Of a stretch of 64,000 nucleotides of DNA, positions 47,141-58,845 are shown piece by piece. The DNA comes from Deroplatys truncata. Taxonomy: Eukaryota; Arthropoda; Insecta; Mantodea; Mantidae. The stretch covers positions 62,418,539 through 62,482,538 of the forward strand of contig CM060976.1 of NCBI GenBank assembly GCA_030765065.1, read 5' to 3'. How positions within the stretch are numbered: position 1 is the first letter of the stretch; every line of letters begins with the position of its first letter. Made by a program: the position numbers and the translations under genes. Under the pieces are notes generated by a model. The model saw nothing but the letters and a program-made list of their open reading frames with translations. It did not search any database and was not told the DNA's origin.

Positions 47141-47914
47141 AAATAACAATAATACAAGAGTGGAACTGTGGGTTCTGCTAGTAAAATGAACTATTTCAGG
47201 GATCTAGGGCGTAATGTTTTGGTAAAAGAAGCCAAAATTATTGAATCCCAGATAGGAGTCTTAATTCTACCAATATTTTGTATCAATTCATTGTATCAAC
47301 CTTTTATATAAAAATTAATGTTCTGCAAATTAATTATGATATGCAATCTCAATGTTTCACACCGATTTTTTCCATGATAAGAAACACGTGAATGGATTTT
47401 AAACTAAATAACTTCAAAGTTACATAGGTAATGAGTCGGAGTTAAATAAAGCTCATCTTGAGATAACCGTGCAAAGTAAAACTTGTCTTACTTTCGACTT
47501 TGCATAAATACAGTGTCTGTCTACGACTGGAATTGTATTAAGAATGTTTGTCGCGTACTGCGCCCAACATACTTATGTTTCCTGCCAGATGAGTGACGTG
47601 GGCCAGACCACAGGTTGGTGTGACCTTGCAGTCTGCTGGCTCGCCCTCGCTTGCAGCTGAATGCACCAGGGTCAACCCACTGGTCGTCACCGCAGGATAT
47701 TACGTCAGTAGTACTTCCGCGTTTTTATTTGCAACAGAGGGAGAACAAAACGGGGGCCGAATTCCGCCTTAATTAGAGACATCTGTCTCTCTTTCTCTGT
47801 ACAAAGTCTTTGCATTCCTTGGTTTAGACTCAAGGTCGCAGCGTGGTCGTATCAGGAGCGCATCCAAGGCTCTCTTCAAAATATCTGCTTACTCCAAAAA
47901 ACAGTCATGTTACA
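47141..47914. other. Unassigned sequence with a more GC-rich patch
   Basis: Around 47540-47760 the base composition rises in GC and CpG compared with its neighbours, but no open frame, tRNA or known repeat is evident. Confidence 0.35.
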
Positions 47915-49025
47915 TACACATTGCTTTTCTTATTCACTCTTCTACAAATTATTCTTACAAAAGCTTATTCTTCTACCTGCTAGTTGTTAATCGAAATAAA
48001 CTTTCGCTACAAATTTCATTGTACATTGGTTGATTGATGATAATTTATTCCATAATGCTATACAAAATTCTTACAAATTTTAATACATTACTTTGAGTTG
48101 CTATTTTTTCTTTCTTTGATCCATCAGGCATTTTAACACCGTGGTTATTTATGCATGGTGGGTCATAACAAATTCGTGTTGCTTTATTTTTCTAAACCAT
48201 TTTTCTCTTACTCTCCCCACATATTCTCCTATTCTGTTTATATCCCTCTCCTTTTGTATTTTCATTATCCCAACTTTTAATACTTCTTTGTTAACATTCT
48301 CCCATTCTTTAGGTAAAAACTAATCTCTCCACAACTTAGTTTCCTCACATCCAATTATATAGTGCAAATCATTATCTAAGAAGAATAAGTAGACTAAAGC
48401 AATAGTCAGATTTTTAAAAAGCGAGCCGCTAGTGAGGGTTTGAAATTCAAAGCTCTTTGCATTACCATTAAAAAAAGAAAGGAAAAAAAATAGCAATTTA
48501 CCACTTGAGAAAAGTATAAATATTTGAAAGTTCAAAACTAAGAATACCCCGGAAATGACGAACGCTACAAAAAATGTATTTGATATGAATTGTATGATTT
48601 AACATCTACATGTCATGTGTATTAAGATTTTGTCTATCTCTCACGATTTACCAATTATACAAAAGCCATTCTGTATGAAGGGGACTTCACATGCTATTCG
48701 CAGAAAATTTAAGACATACACTTCATTTGTCATGCAAATATTTTAAAGATAAGGTATTTTAATCAAAATCGTCACTGCCATTTTTGTGAAAATCATGAAT
48801 GACAACATTTTCCATATAAAGGGTAGTTCGGGGTGTGGACTTCTTGAAAATCTTCTTGTCGCATCCTTGCGGAACTTATATACTAACTTAAGCATTTAAC
48901 TAGCTTTTCGTTCTTATTCACACACATACATTGACCTTTTTCTAAAAAGTTTTTTTTTTTTAATTTGGAGAGTCTCAAAACATGTAATTCCGGTGAAATC
49001 CGCACATCAAATTTGTTTATTTAAA
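47915..49025 (+). repeat. TIR-A repeat, copy 6 (diverged)
   Basis: Aligns with the family across CAAATTATTCTTACAAAAGC (about 47944), TTTTGTCTATCTCTCACG and CAAAACATGTAATTCCGGTG, but both ends are degraded. It is somewhat longer, with unrelated sequence inside at about 48020-48370. Confidence 0.6.
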
Positions 49026-49179
49026 TTTATTTTAAGTCGTTTGAACTCGCTGGTCATATCGCAAAGTATTCATATCTCCATAAGGATACGAACCACCATA
49101 GCATAATAAAATTATATTGTAAATGTACATTAGTCAGACAAGATTATAATTTGGCGTATATCTTAGTTTGCTTAATATA
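49026..49179. other. Short AT-rich gap
   Basis: No feature seen before the mariner's TA target site at 49178-49179. Confidence 0.4.
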
Positions 49180-50353
49180 CGACGTACGTCCAGAAAGTAA
49201 GTTCCGTTTGTAATAAAATTAAATTGTGTACAGATACAGAAAAATTATTTATTGCACAAAATGCTACAACTCTTAAACTACTTTTCCACATAACTGCCGA
49301 AATTTTGCAGGATTTGTCATAGCGTGGCACTAGTTTTTGTATACCTTCTTCATAGAAGTTTGCCGCCTGTGTCTTCAACCAGTTGGAAACATTTTGTTTC
49401 AGCTCTTCGTCATTGTTGAAGTGTTGGCCGCCAAGGAAAGACTTGAGATGTAAGAACAGATGAAAGTCGCCAGGAGCGAGGTCAGGGCTGTACGGAGGAT
49501 GGTCAAACACGTCCCAGTCAAATCCCTGAAGGAGGTTTTGCGTCATATTTGCAATGTGTGGTCGTGCGTTGTCGGGAAGAAAAACAACACTTTTTGATAG
49601 CAATCCTCGGCGCTTATTCTGTATTGCGCGGCGCAATTTCCTAAGTGTCTCGCAATAAACATCTGCTTTGATTGTTTGACCACGCGGTAAGAAATCAATG
49701 AGTAAGATGCCTTTCCAGTCCCAGAACACTGTGCACATCATTTTTCGAGGTGTCAAGATTTGTTTCGGCTTAACCTTTGCTGGGGATGAAGTGTGCCACC
49801 ATTCCATTGATTGCCGCTTACTTTCAGGGGTGTCGTAAGAAACCCAAGTTTCATCTCCTGTGACTATCTGTGTCAGAAATTCTTCGCCGCCTTCATCATA
49901 ACGGGACAAAAACTGAAGTGCACTACCCATCCGGTTTGTTTTGTGTTGTTCAGTAAGAATCTTTGGTATCCAACGACAGCAAAGTTTACGAAATTTCAGT
50001 TTTTCGGTAACAATTTCATGAATTAGTGATCGTGAGATTTGGGGAAATTCCATAGCGAGAGCACTAATTGTAAACTTGCGGGTTTCCTGTATCTTGTCAT
50101 CAATCTTCTTCTGTAACCCTAAGATGGACGCCCACTTCGTTCTTCATCGTGCACTTCACTACGTCTTTCATTGAACTGTCGGACCCGTCTTCTCACCATT
50201 GAATCACTCATCGCATTTTGTCCGTAAACTTCGCAAATTTGCCGATAAATTTCAATTGGTTTCACTTTCCTAGCATTCAGAAAACGAATCACAGATCTGA
50301 TTTCACAAGCGGCGGGATTTTCAATCAACACCGACATTGTAAACAAGCACAAC
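49172..50353 (-). pseudogene. Mariner transposase (DD34D), two frame disruptions
   Basis: Cut-and-paste transposase. Likely start is the ATG at 50337 or a few codons upstream; the N-terminal helix-turn-helix runs through IRSVIRFLNARKVKPIEIYR and MSDSMVRRRVRQFNERRSEV. After GRPS a one-base shift produces TAG at about 50119. The catalytic part is open in the next frame (49172-50053): GDETWVSY (D67 of that frame), LPDNARPH (D161) and YSPDLAPGDFHLF (D196), giving 34 residues between the last two aspartates, the mariner DD34D signature. A second shift after LVPRYDK makes the frame run through the left terminal repeat, ending in TELTFWTYVVY. Catalytic residues are kept, so this is a young copy, but not functional as it stands. 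Confidence 0.9.
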
Positions 50354-50499
50354 AAAGCGTACGTGGCTGACAGCGATCTCAAAATGGCGCACGTTTCTTC
50401 TCCTTGATACAGAACGTCTACCGCGCATGTGCGGAACTGCGATCGCAGCGCTGCAGCGGAGAGAAATTGAAACGGAACTTACTTTCTGGACGTACCTCG
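49180..50499 (-). mobile_element. Mariner element, near full length
   Basis: Inverted repeats of about 30 bp: CGACGTACGTCCAGAAAGTA at the left, and the right end in reverse complement begins CGAGGTACGTCCAGAAAGTA. TA lies on both sides (49178-49179 and 50500-50501), the expected target duplication. Length is 1,320 bp, usual for mariner, and both ends are intact. Confidence 0.92.
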
Positions 50500-50501
50500 T
50501 A

Positions 50502-50840
50502 CTTAGTATCACGTCTTTAATCCCTGGATTGCTAATGGCGTCACACACGTGCGGAACTTCACTAGCTCGTCTTGCAATCCAGAACTGTCAGTGGATTGAG
50601 GTACAATAAGTGGACAATTACATAAGTTACAAATGGAGGAGGATCATGTGGTCAAAAAGGCAGTATGCCGCTTACTACATGCAGATTTCAGAACATCAGC
50701 CGCTACATTTCTGTAAAGTGGTTCCTCACTTAGTTCGAAGGATTTAAGAGGCCTTGCCAGGCCACCAGAGAGGGAAAAAGTTCCCATGTCGGTGCCAAAA
50801 CCAAACCCAGTCCCTTTGCACCGCAGGCAGGTGAGTCTGT
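50502..50840. other. Unassigned sequence between two transposons
   Basis: No gene recognised; non-coding up to the trinucleotide tract. Confidence 0.35.
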
Positions 50841-50842
50841 GG

Positions 50843-50924
<82 letters not shown>

Positions 50925-50934
50925 TTACTACTAT

Positions 50935-50968
<34 letters not shown>
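50843..50968 (+). repeat. (CTA)n trinucleotide microsatellite
   Basis: About 33 ACT/CTA units with two ATT interruptions, then six GCT units. The Ser-rich and Thr-rich frames across it are repeat by-products. Confidence 0.95.
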
Positions 50969-50980
50969 CATGAGGAGCAA

Positions 50981-52210
50981 TGATCAAAAGTATCCGGACA
51001 CCCTCACAAACATACATTTTTCAATTAGGTGCATTGTGCTGCCACCTACTACCTGGTACTCATTATCCGCGACCTCGGTAGTCATTAGACATCGTGAAAC
51101 AGCAGAATGGGACGCTGCGTGGAACTCGCGGACTTCGAACGTGGTCAGGTGATTGGGAGTCACTTGTGTCAGAAGTCTGTACGCGAGATTTCCACACTCC
51201 TAAACATCCCTAGGTCCACTGTTTCTGATGTGATAGTGAAGTGGAAATGCGAAGGGACATGTACAGCACAAAAGCGTACAGGCCGACCTCATCTGTTGAC
51301 TGACAGAGACCGCCGACATTTGAAGAGGGTCGTAAAGAGTAATAGGCATCTATCCAGACCATCACACAGGAATTCCAAACTGCATCAGGATCCACTCCAA
51401 GTACTATGACAGTTAGGCGTGAGGTGAGAAACCTTGGATTCCATGGCCGAGCGTCTGCTCATAAGCTACACATCACGCAGGAAAATGCCAAACGACGCCT
51501 CGCTTGCTGTAAGGAGCGTAAACATTACACGATTGAACAGTGACAAAACGTTGTGTGGAGTGACGAATCACGGTACACAATGTGGCGATCCGATAGCAGG
51601 GTGTGGGTGTGGCGAATTCCCGGTGAACGTCATCTGCCAGCGTGTGTAGTCCCAACAGTGAAATTCGGAGGTGGTGGTGTTATGGTGTGGTCGTGTTTTT
51701 CCTGGTGGGGGCTTGCACCCCTTGTTGTTTTGCGTGGCACGATCACAGCGCAGATCTACATTGATATTTTAAGCAGCTTCTCGCTTCCCACTGTTGAAGA
51801 GCAATTCTGGGATGGCGATTGCATCTTTCAACGCGATCGAGCACCTGTTCATACTGCACGGGCTGTGGCGGAGTGGTTACACGACAATAACATCCCTATA
51901 ATGGACTGGCCTGCACAAAGTCCTGACTTGAATGCTATAGAACACCTTTGGAATGTTTTGGAACGCCGACTTCGTGCCAGGCCTCACCGACCTACATCGA
52001 AACCTCTCCTAGTTCCGCACTCCGTGAAGAATGGGCTGCCATTCCCCAAGGAACCTTCCAGCACCTGATTGAAAGTGTGCCTGCGGGAGTGAACGTTGTC
52101 ATCAAGGCTAAGGGTGGGCCAACACCATATTGACTTCCAGCATTACCGATGGAGGGCGCCACGAACTTGTACGACATTTTCAGCCAGGTGTCCGGATACT
52201 TTTGATCACG
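50981..52210 (+). mobile_element. Tc1-like element
   Basis: The left inverted repeat starts TGATCAAAAGTATCCGGACA (50981). The right end is its complement, GTGTCCGGATACTTTTGATC (about 52188-52207), followed by ACGTAG. The left end seems to lack the outermost bases that the right end has, perhaps lost into the adjoining microsatellite. Length is about 1.23 kb. Confidence 0.88.
51107..52133 (+). pseudogene. Tc1-like transposase (DD34E), frameshifted
   Basis: Start ATG 51107. N-terminal paired-like helix-turn-helix: LADFERGQVIGSHLCQKSVR, then STLLNIPRSTVSDVIVKW, and the GRPH hook. A shift near 51400 and another near 51550 lead to the catalytic frame (51553-52068): WSDESRYTMW (D4 of that frame), RDRAPVHTA (D95; QDNAPxH is usual) and SPDLNAIEHLWNVLERRLR (E130), so 34 residues between D and E. 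The C-terminus (LIESVPAGVNVVIKAKGG) lies in a third frame ending at 52133. At least three disruptions; the catalytic triad is preserved. Confidence 0.88.
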
Positions 52211-52221
52211 TAGTGTATAAG

Positions 52222-52310
52222 GTAGGAGTGACTGATGGCTGTCGAATTGTTGGTGGGATATAATACTTATTTTTGCTTACTATAGGTAGATGACAGAGAA
52301 AGTAAACATT
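52222..52310 (+). repeat. TIR-A repeat, copy 7 (3' end only)
   Basis: GTCGAATTGTTGGTGGGATA and on to GACAGAGAAAGTAAAC match the last ~90 bp of the family. It directly follows the Tc1-like element, so Tc1 insertion or a nearby deletion may have removed the rest. Confidence 0.6.
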
Positions 52311-53134
52311 AAGTTTTCTTTTACACTTCAATGGATTCGGCTTGCAGCCATTTCCATCTTCATTCCAGCCATGAAAATAAGTATACATACAACATAGAAA
52401 ACAAACTCAGTTGCTATGTAGTGATCAGAGGGCTTGTATTGCTGGATAATGATCATCATAAACTGCTTACTGATTCGTGACTCAGATAACATCGTCATTC
52501 AAACTTTGACATATGTTTTACAGGTGCGAAAAAAATTCGTCAAAAGCTTAAAGGGAAGACGGATGGAATAACAATAATGGAGATGATTCTTATAGAACTG
52601 GACCCAAAATTAAACACAATTGATTTCAATCCACTTTTAAAATGAAGCGCATTTAATTTCACCATTTGTAGATTATCAATAGTTGGCATTAGTATTCCGT
52701 CAACCACCAACTGAATATAGTACACATAGTATATGCTCTTGAAGAAAGCTGTTTATTGTCCATATGCAATGGGAGACAAAATATTTTCTTGCAACTCAAC
52801 AAGATTTGGAGGACAAGTCTCATTGAATTCGATTTTACATGATTAACTGGAAGTTGGAAAGGAAAGGAGGGGATGCCTACTGGTTGACTGATACCAGAGA
52901 GAATTAATTGTGCGTGGCAGACTGGGACGTTTTTGCGTCAGTTATCCCAAATATCAGGATAGTTACTCAAAGCGTCAAAGGGTAGCACGAACGCGCATCT
53001 TCGGCTGTTTAAATTAACAGTAGTAAAGCAATAAAGGAGCTGGTAAAACAAAAGTTTTCCGGACCAAATGCAGAATAAACCAGGAATGTTGGATATCACG
53101 TGGTTCACAGATGAGACATGGTTTCATACGGGTA
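52311..53134. other. Unassigned sequence
   Basis: The region near 52900-53130 (CGTCAGTTATCCCAAATATC and ATGTTGGATATCACGTGG) could be remnants of another transposase, but no convincing motif is readable. Confidence 0.3.
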
Positions 53135-53790
53135 TATCAAAATATGTCAGCTGTTAGAATTGGAGAATTTGGTCTGTTGCAAACCTCTATGAGATGCAAA
53201 ATGTGCAGTTGCACCCAGTCAAAGTGGGAGTATGGATGTAGGATATAACTATAGCAGAGGGAGACCTCGCAACTGCGACCAACTTGATATATTGTGGCTA
53301 TACTCCCCAGGAGGCAGGGATGAAGTGAAGGAGCCACAAAAGGTCGCAGGTCCATAGGCAGACAGGATCCCAGAGATGCACGGAAATCCCTACCATTTCC
53401 AGTTCGAAACACCCGCACTCGGCCAGTAGACGCGGAGTCCCGCGAGAGGACGAAAAGGCGGCCCTTGCAGGCAGGCCAACGCGCCCTGTCGTTGTCGGAG
53501 AGAAATGTTTCCAAAGCGCAGCAATCATGTCCTCTGGTCATCACTGGACGCACTATGGAATCCGGAGACACTACCCGAAAGATGAGAGGGAAAAAAAGAT
53601 GATAGGACAGGAAATGAGGGAAAGGAGAAATCGTGTAGAGTACACCACCGTAGTGGTGCTTTCCTCTAGGCGACCAGAGGAAAGCCACAAAAAACACCAT
53701 GGTCAGAGTGGACGGCCACCGGGAAGCGAGCTCGGGACCTCTCAAATGCGGGTAGCAGACGTTACCGCCTGAGTCATCCCGCTCGGTAGA
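53135..53790 (-). repeat. SINE-B copy with long body, minus strand
   Basis: Head ACCGAGCGGGATGACTCAGG at 53787-53768 and GGTAACGTCTGCTACCCGCA, with box B degraded to GAGCTCGCTTCCC. The body resembles the copy at 58330-58845 in the patch reading GGAAACATTTCTCTCCGACA (reverse strand). The 231-residue frame over it is an accident. Confidence 0.75.
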
Positions 53791-54392
53791 GAGTATGGTG
53801 TGCCATAACTCATTTAAGAGTAATTGGCCCAATTTATTTCCCCGCTACTTACAAAAGGATATTCACAGAGTTTGTCGAAGAGTTTGATTATATGATACTA
53901 ACCCAAGGATATTTTCAGCAATATGGGGCGACCATACGTCTTATGAATCATTCTGACAACCGAATTACTTTTGCCAGTCTAGCTATCATGGCGACCAACC
54001 TTACTAGCTCTCACTACTTCTTACAGGCCTCTCTATAAGAGAGTGCCTGGCAACACGCGCAACCCATGCAATAGCTAGAGGATATCAGGAGGGAAATTAA
54101 TAACACTGATAGTGTAACTTTCGGACACTTAAGCAATATATCTACATCAAACAATCCCAGTTATCTTCTGAATGCTTTGACATCTTTTTACCATATACTT
54201 GCGACATAAAACATATTGCACATGAAATTTTAAGATATTAATTTTTTATTCATTGTTAATCACTTTTTGAGAAGGTAGTATGAGATGCTCTTTCCAATGG
54301 TTTATCGTATCTCTCCTAAATGTTTAATTTGAGCTTAATAAGGAATTGTTATGCAGGCATTTCTTAATAAATTATTTAAAAGACAAAAAGTT
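53791..54392. other. Unassigned sequence
   Basis: The first part (53840-54060: a frame near TTCACAGAGTTTGTCGAAG and TTTCAGCAATATGGGGCGAC) faintly recalls a transposase around its QQ-GA catalytic block, but stops prevent a firm call. Confidence 0.3.
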
Positions 54393-54725
54393 ACCGAGCG
54401 GGAATGGCACAGGTGGTGACGTATATGGCCCGATTTGGTAGGCACCAGGTTCAAACCTCCGGGACCGACCAATCGTACCGTAGGGTTTTTCTCGGCCTCT
54501 AAGCGAATACTGGACTGGATAATTTGATCCGTGAATTTTCCTACCATCCCTTTCATCGCTATATTTATTTCATTTCCTCCTTCACCCCCAAACCAGGCTT
54601 TGGACTGATCACCCATCCTGGATATGCTATGATCAAGAGTTTGCTTGCTCCTCGACAGGCTACTGGCCCAAGGCATTGGTTTGTAAGCCTTACAAGAGGA
54701 AGGTAATCCGTTAAGAAGAATAGAA
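54393..54725 (+). repeat. SINE-B copy
   Basis: Head ACCGAGCGGGAATGGCACAG with box B-like GGTTCAAACCTCC (54450-54462). The tail, containing ATCACCCATCCTGGATATGC and GGTAATCCGTTAAGAAGAA, is shared with several other copies. Confidence 0.82.
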
Positions 54726-55266
54726 ACAAATTGCATACGTGTTAAATTTTTTAACTTTTTTATTTTGAGTTATGGAACATGATTAATTTCAGCTGAACTA
54801 TTTAATATTTAACTAGTTTTTTTAATCCATAGTTCCTGAAGCTCTCCTTGTGGTCCAAGGAGCACTTTGAGTAGTACAAAATGCTGAAGAAAAAGAATTG
54901 AGAAAAACTGAGTTTAAAGTTCACGCGGTGCCTTCCTTAAATGGTACAGACCCAATTAAATAGCCATTTGTGGCTTTAGAATTGTGGATATTAAACAATA
55001 AATTGTGTAGCATAAAAGCACAGCTTATAAGTATAACAAAAATGCAAACAAAAAATCGAAAAGTTTCACATTTTTGCCAAATGTCAGATGCATTGCCTTA
55101 AGGAAAACATGATGCGTCGCATGCAAATGTGTGTAGCAAAGGACGGAGATCACTTCTGGCATGTTTTACAATGTACAGCTGTCTCGCATAAACTAAAGCA
55201 AGATGCCTACAATTTTCCTAATTTAACTTACTTTATTTGTAAAGTTATTCACAAAACAATAAACAA
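54726..55266. other. Unassigned AT-rich sequence
   Basis: Contains the first part of a 153-residue frame (55088-55549) that runs on into the solo LTR, so that frame is not a gene. Confidence 0.4.
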
Positions 55267-55270
55267 ATAT

Positions 55271-55812
55271 TGTAGCGGACCAGGTCGAGCGCCGAGGTTT
55301 ATATCATACGACGTAACCATTCGTAAAATGTCGAAATCAGGTTACCTAAACACGACCACGCTAAAGAACGCCGAGTCAGCTCTTAGCTATATACTTATAC
55401 TACGGGGTTTTGACTCGAGCGGGTTCAGTTGTTCAATTGCGATCAGTTGTCAGGAGAGTCGTCAGATCAGTTATCAGTTGTTGAATCAGACTCGAGACCC
55501 TTGTCTAAGACATTGCGGGAATCGCCGCTGTAACATCGCCACCAGTTAATCAGGTAAGAATGCGTCTCCTCTAAGTTCTGCTTATTTGCCAAACTGAGTG
55601 ACCCAACTCGGGCCCGAATGTACTTAAACTAAAAGCCATAATACAATCTATTGGGTCAATGCATCCCCTGTGTATTATTTAAATACCCCCGATCCTAGAA
55701 TGCCACCCTGGCCTACCTACCACCCCAGTACCGACGCATCCCCTACCTCTGAGCTACCACTCCCTAGTGTAATCACCTACTGCGGGGGTAACCACCCCCG
55801 TGGGGTGTTACA
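55271..55812 (+). mobile_element. Solo LTR (probably Ty3/gypsy type)
   Basis: It begins TGTAGCGGACC and ends GGGGTGTTACA, the TG...CA termini of retroviral-type LTRs. ATAT flanks both ends (55267-55270 and 55813-55816), a 4-bp target duplication typical of many gypsy elements. There is no internal coding region beside it, so the internal part was lost by recombination between LTRs. Family is inferred from size and duplication only. Confidence 0.65.
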
Positions 55813-55816
55813 ATAT

Positions 55817-56865
55817 TTCTTATATTGTAGTTTTTATATATATTTATATAAAGGCTACAATATGAATATGTGTGTGTGTTTTATTGTATTGCAGGATTTA
55901 CAGCAGTCCTGTTTTGTAACGGGAAACTTGTAACGTTAATCTGATAGAGAAAATGAAATATTGGAATAATATGATTTAAAAAACGCACTTTTTCAGCAAT
56001 TGCATTAATCTCGGCCAATAATATAAACCGATCTCCGCTCACACCAAAATACACAAAGGATAAAATTAATCTCCATAAATACCTGCCCCTGATTATCATT
56101 ACGTTTTATAAGGATTTGTAATTATCTTATGTAGCAATGCCCGATACGTCTTTATAGCGAACACCTTCCACACGTATGTTCTCTACTTGAGAACAGTTAG
56201 TGAAATATAAGATAAAACCAACAGAGTAATTTCTGCTCCATAGAGCAAAATGACATTGTCTGGAACTCGATCATTGGACTCCCGGATGCATGCAAATAGG
56301 ATATGTCCCTAAAATGAATGACGCAAGAGGGCTATGTCCACACAAAGTAGAGCATTTGGGTTTCCGTGGGCTTGTATTACTCATGACGCATGGTAACGAA
56401 TTCGCTTGCGATGAATAACCGTGGAGAATGTAATTTGTACGTTTGTAAAATACCGCGACAAAAAAGCGGGGAATAAAGCGATCCCTTTGGGCTACGAAAT
56501 GCACACGATGCAGACAGAATCAACATTCTACATCACAAAAACTGTACGCGCTTCTAGTTAGGTAAATAAAAGGCACTTTATTTGATAATATTAACGGCAA
56601 AAGCGGAACATTGCAGTTGAAGGCTTTGGGGGAAATTAATTATTTGGGTCGCTCAGGAGTTTTGTTTCATTTACACGGTAAAACATGGCAACTTCGCTAT
56701 GAACGTTTTGGATAACATCTAGCTTCGCTATAAAAGTTTGGATAACAAAATGACATTGTGCGTTCATAAACACTTTTGAAAGTTTATGAGGAAATTCAAA
56801 ACCACAGGTTGTATATATAAAGCCTTCCACGAATATGTACATTATTAGTGGTGGTGGTGGTGGTG
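55817..56865. other. Unassigned sequence
   Basis: About 1 kb, AT-rich at first; no gene or recognised repeat. Confidence 0.35.
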
Positions 56866-57310
56866 CTGGTGGCAGTGAGCGCAATGGCTCCGAAATAACA
56901 TCGGAAACTCCCATTCGAAAGGTCTGGGGTTCGATTCCCGTCGCTCCAACCACTCTGATCTTTGGTTTCTTTTTGTGGTTTTCCCAGGTCAGTAGGCGAT
57001 AGCCGGGAGGTTTCGTTCTACCAGCATTTCCTTTAATCTGTTTCAGAGTTATAGGACTAGGCGACGGCAATTGGGTGTTGCGGCAGGACGGTGGAATTTG
57101 CGCTTTGGAAATATTGCTCCCTGGCGTTTGGTGGGCTGCTGGGGCCCCCTTCCTTCCTAGGAGCAGTTTCATCAATTCCCGGGGCCCCCAGGCTGCGGGT
57201 GGCTAAGGCAGAACTATCCGGCGTCAGGATTAGGGACCCCGTCCTTGCTAGCGCACATCGTCTTCCGGATCTGATCGACCTTTGTCTCCTGTCTACCCTT
57301 CATCTCTTCC
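56866..57310 (+). repeat. SINE-B-like copy with extended body
   Basis: Preceded by a GGT microsatellite (56849-56865). Head: GGCAGTGAGCGCAATGGCTC, then box B-like GGGTTCGATTCCC (56928-56940) and CCACTCTGATC. The body near 57090-57160 (TGCGCTTTGGAAATATTGCT) is also seen at 58545-58570 in a related form. Confidence 0.7.
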
Positions 57311-57391
57311 TCTCAGAGATAACATTGAAAAAGCACAAAGGGCCCACTATGGCCTGCGTGCGGTGTTGTGTTCCAGTTACTCAGTCTGACT

Positions 57392-57435
<44 letters not shown>

Positions 57436-57478
57436 GTAGTGGTGGTGGTGGTGGTGGTGGTGGTGGTGGTGGTGGTGC
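57392..57478 (+). repeat. (ATT)n-(GGT)n compound microsatellite
   Basis: About 14 ATT units followed by AGTAGT and about 13 GGT units. It produces the Leu/Val run in the 223-residue frame at 57091-57762, which I do not call a gene. Confidence 0.95.
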
Positions 57479-57934
57479 CTGCCATTCTGCCCGTGTTATT
57501 ACTTTTTGTGCAGAGATTCTTCCCTTCTTTTCCTCTCTCCATTTTCCTCTCTGTCTCTCCTTACTCTCACGAACCTTTTCTCTTTCTCCTTCCCACGCTC
57601 TTATCCCACTTTTGTCTTCCGTTCTCTCCTTCTATCACTCCTCCCTTTCCCTCTTCATTTTTCTGTACAAGGGCCATGTCATGTGAGATTTTGAAAACCG
57701 ATAATAAACCTCTTTCAATAGGAATTAAAACCCAAAAAATAGTATATCGTGACATGGGGTGAGAAGAGTGTTTGAAGGAAAACGAGTAAATGTTATAAAA
57801 ACGAGACAGTCTAATATTTGCTATTTATAAAATTCTGTTACTCACTTTACGTTTGAAATCTCTTGTGTGTGGAATCCCCGACTCAAGACGAGGAGTGTTT
57901 AAGTAGTTTTTAACATTCATTCATTATCTGTTTA
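57479..57934. other. Pyrimidine-rich unassigned sequence
   Basis: A CT-rich tract (57510-57660), then AT-rich; no gene. Confidence 0.4.
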
Positions 57935-58275
57935 ACCTCCTCATATTAGGACTTACACCCCCTAGGACTTACAAGCGGATGCCTGGGGTCAGAGGCCCGT
58001 CGAGGAGCAGACACTCGTGGATCAGACAGAACATCTAGGATGGGGAATCAGCCCGATGCCTGGTATGGGGAGGAAGTAGATGAAACGAAATGATGGTGAA
58101 ATGGATGAAAGGAAAGGTGATGATGGAGCAGTTGGTGGAATGAATGGCGGGGGAAACCGGAGAACCCGGAGAAAACCCGCCCAGACGGCGCTTCGTCCAC
58201 CACAAATCCCACATGCCGGTCCCTGGGATTGAACCCGGGTCGCCTCGGTCTAACCACTCGGCCACGGTGCCGCTT
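57935..58275 (-). repeat. SINE copy (SINE-B related), minus strand
   Basis: The minus-strand head CGGCACCGTGGCCGAGTGGT (58272-58253), TTAGACCGAGGCGACCC and box B-like GGGTTCAATCCC are close to a real Ser/Leu-type tRNA 5' half (GGCCGAGTGGTTAGA), so the head may derive from a different tRNA than the other SINE-B copies. The tail is shared with the copies at 2300, 46195 and 54393. Confidence 0.78.
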
Positions 58276-58329
58276 GTTTAAGTAGTTTTTAACGCTCGTT
58301 CTTATTACATACGGCACCATAGACGGGGC

Positions 58330-58845
58330 GTACCCAGCGGGATGGCTCAGGGGGCAACGTCTGTGGCCCGCATTCGGAAGGTCCCGGGTTCGATTTTCCT
58401 CTGGTTGCCTAGGCGAATGCTAGGTGGTGTATTCTACCACGATTTCTCTTTCCCCTCATTTCCTGTTATTTTATCTTCCTTTCAACTTTCAGGCAGTCTC
58501 TCTTGAGTTCCGTAGTACGTCTGGTGTTAGACAGATGGCATAGTTGCTGCGCTTTGGAAAGATTTCTCCCCGCCAACAACAGGGCGCGTTTTCCTGCCTG
58601 CAAGGGGCGCTTCGTCGCCCTCTAGCGGGACTCTTCCGTCTACTGGCGAGAGCGGGGTTTGGTACTAAAAATGATAGGGGCTTGTGCATCTCTGTAATCG
58701 CGTCTGCCTGTGGACCGGCGACCTCCTGCGGCTCCTTCGCTTCATCCCTGTCTCCTGAAGGTGTAGCCACAACAGAACTAGTTGATAGTATCGGCGAGGT
58801 GTTCCCCTCTGGTAAATATCTCATAGGCGGGGCGCGATAAATAAA
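58330..58845 (+). repeat. SINE-B copy with long body
   Basis: Head CCCAGCGGGATGGCTCAGGG, CAACGTCTGTGGCCCGCATT and box B-like GGGTTCGATTTTC (58386-58398). The body (58540-58845) is GC-rich and overlaps accidental frames on both strands. Confidence 0.8.

Noticed and set aside
50744-50983. Poly-Ser / poly-Thr frames
   Set aside because: Translation of the CTA microsatellite.
53137-53832. 231-residue minus-strand frame (and 59841-60407) as genes
   Set aside because: Both lie along SINE-B copies read in the SINE sense orientation; similar frames occur by chance in such GC-rich bodies.
55088-55549. 153-residue frame as a gene
   Set aside because: It crosses the left boundary of the solo LTR and its target duplication and has no recognised motif.
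57091-57762. 223-residue frame with a Leu/Val-rich membrane-like run
   Set aside because: The run is the ATT/GGT microsatellite and the start is inside a SINE body.
58205-58272. Functional tRNA gene on the minus strand
   Set aside because: The 5' half looks like a Ser/Leu-type tRNA, but it continues into a SINE tail and the acceptor stem does not close properly.
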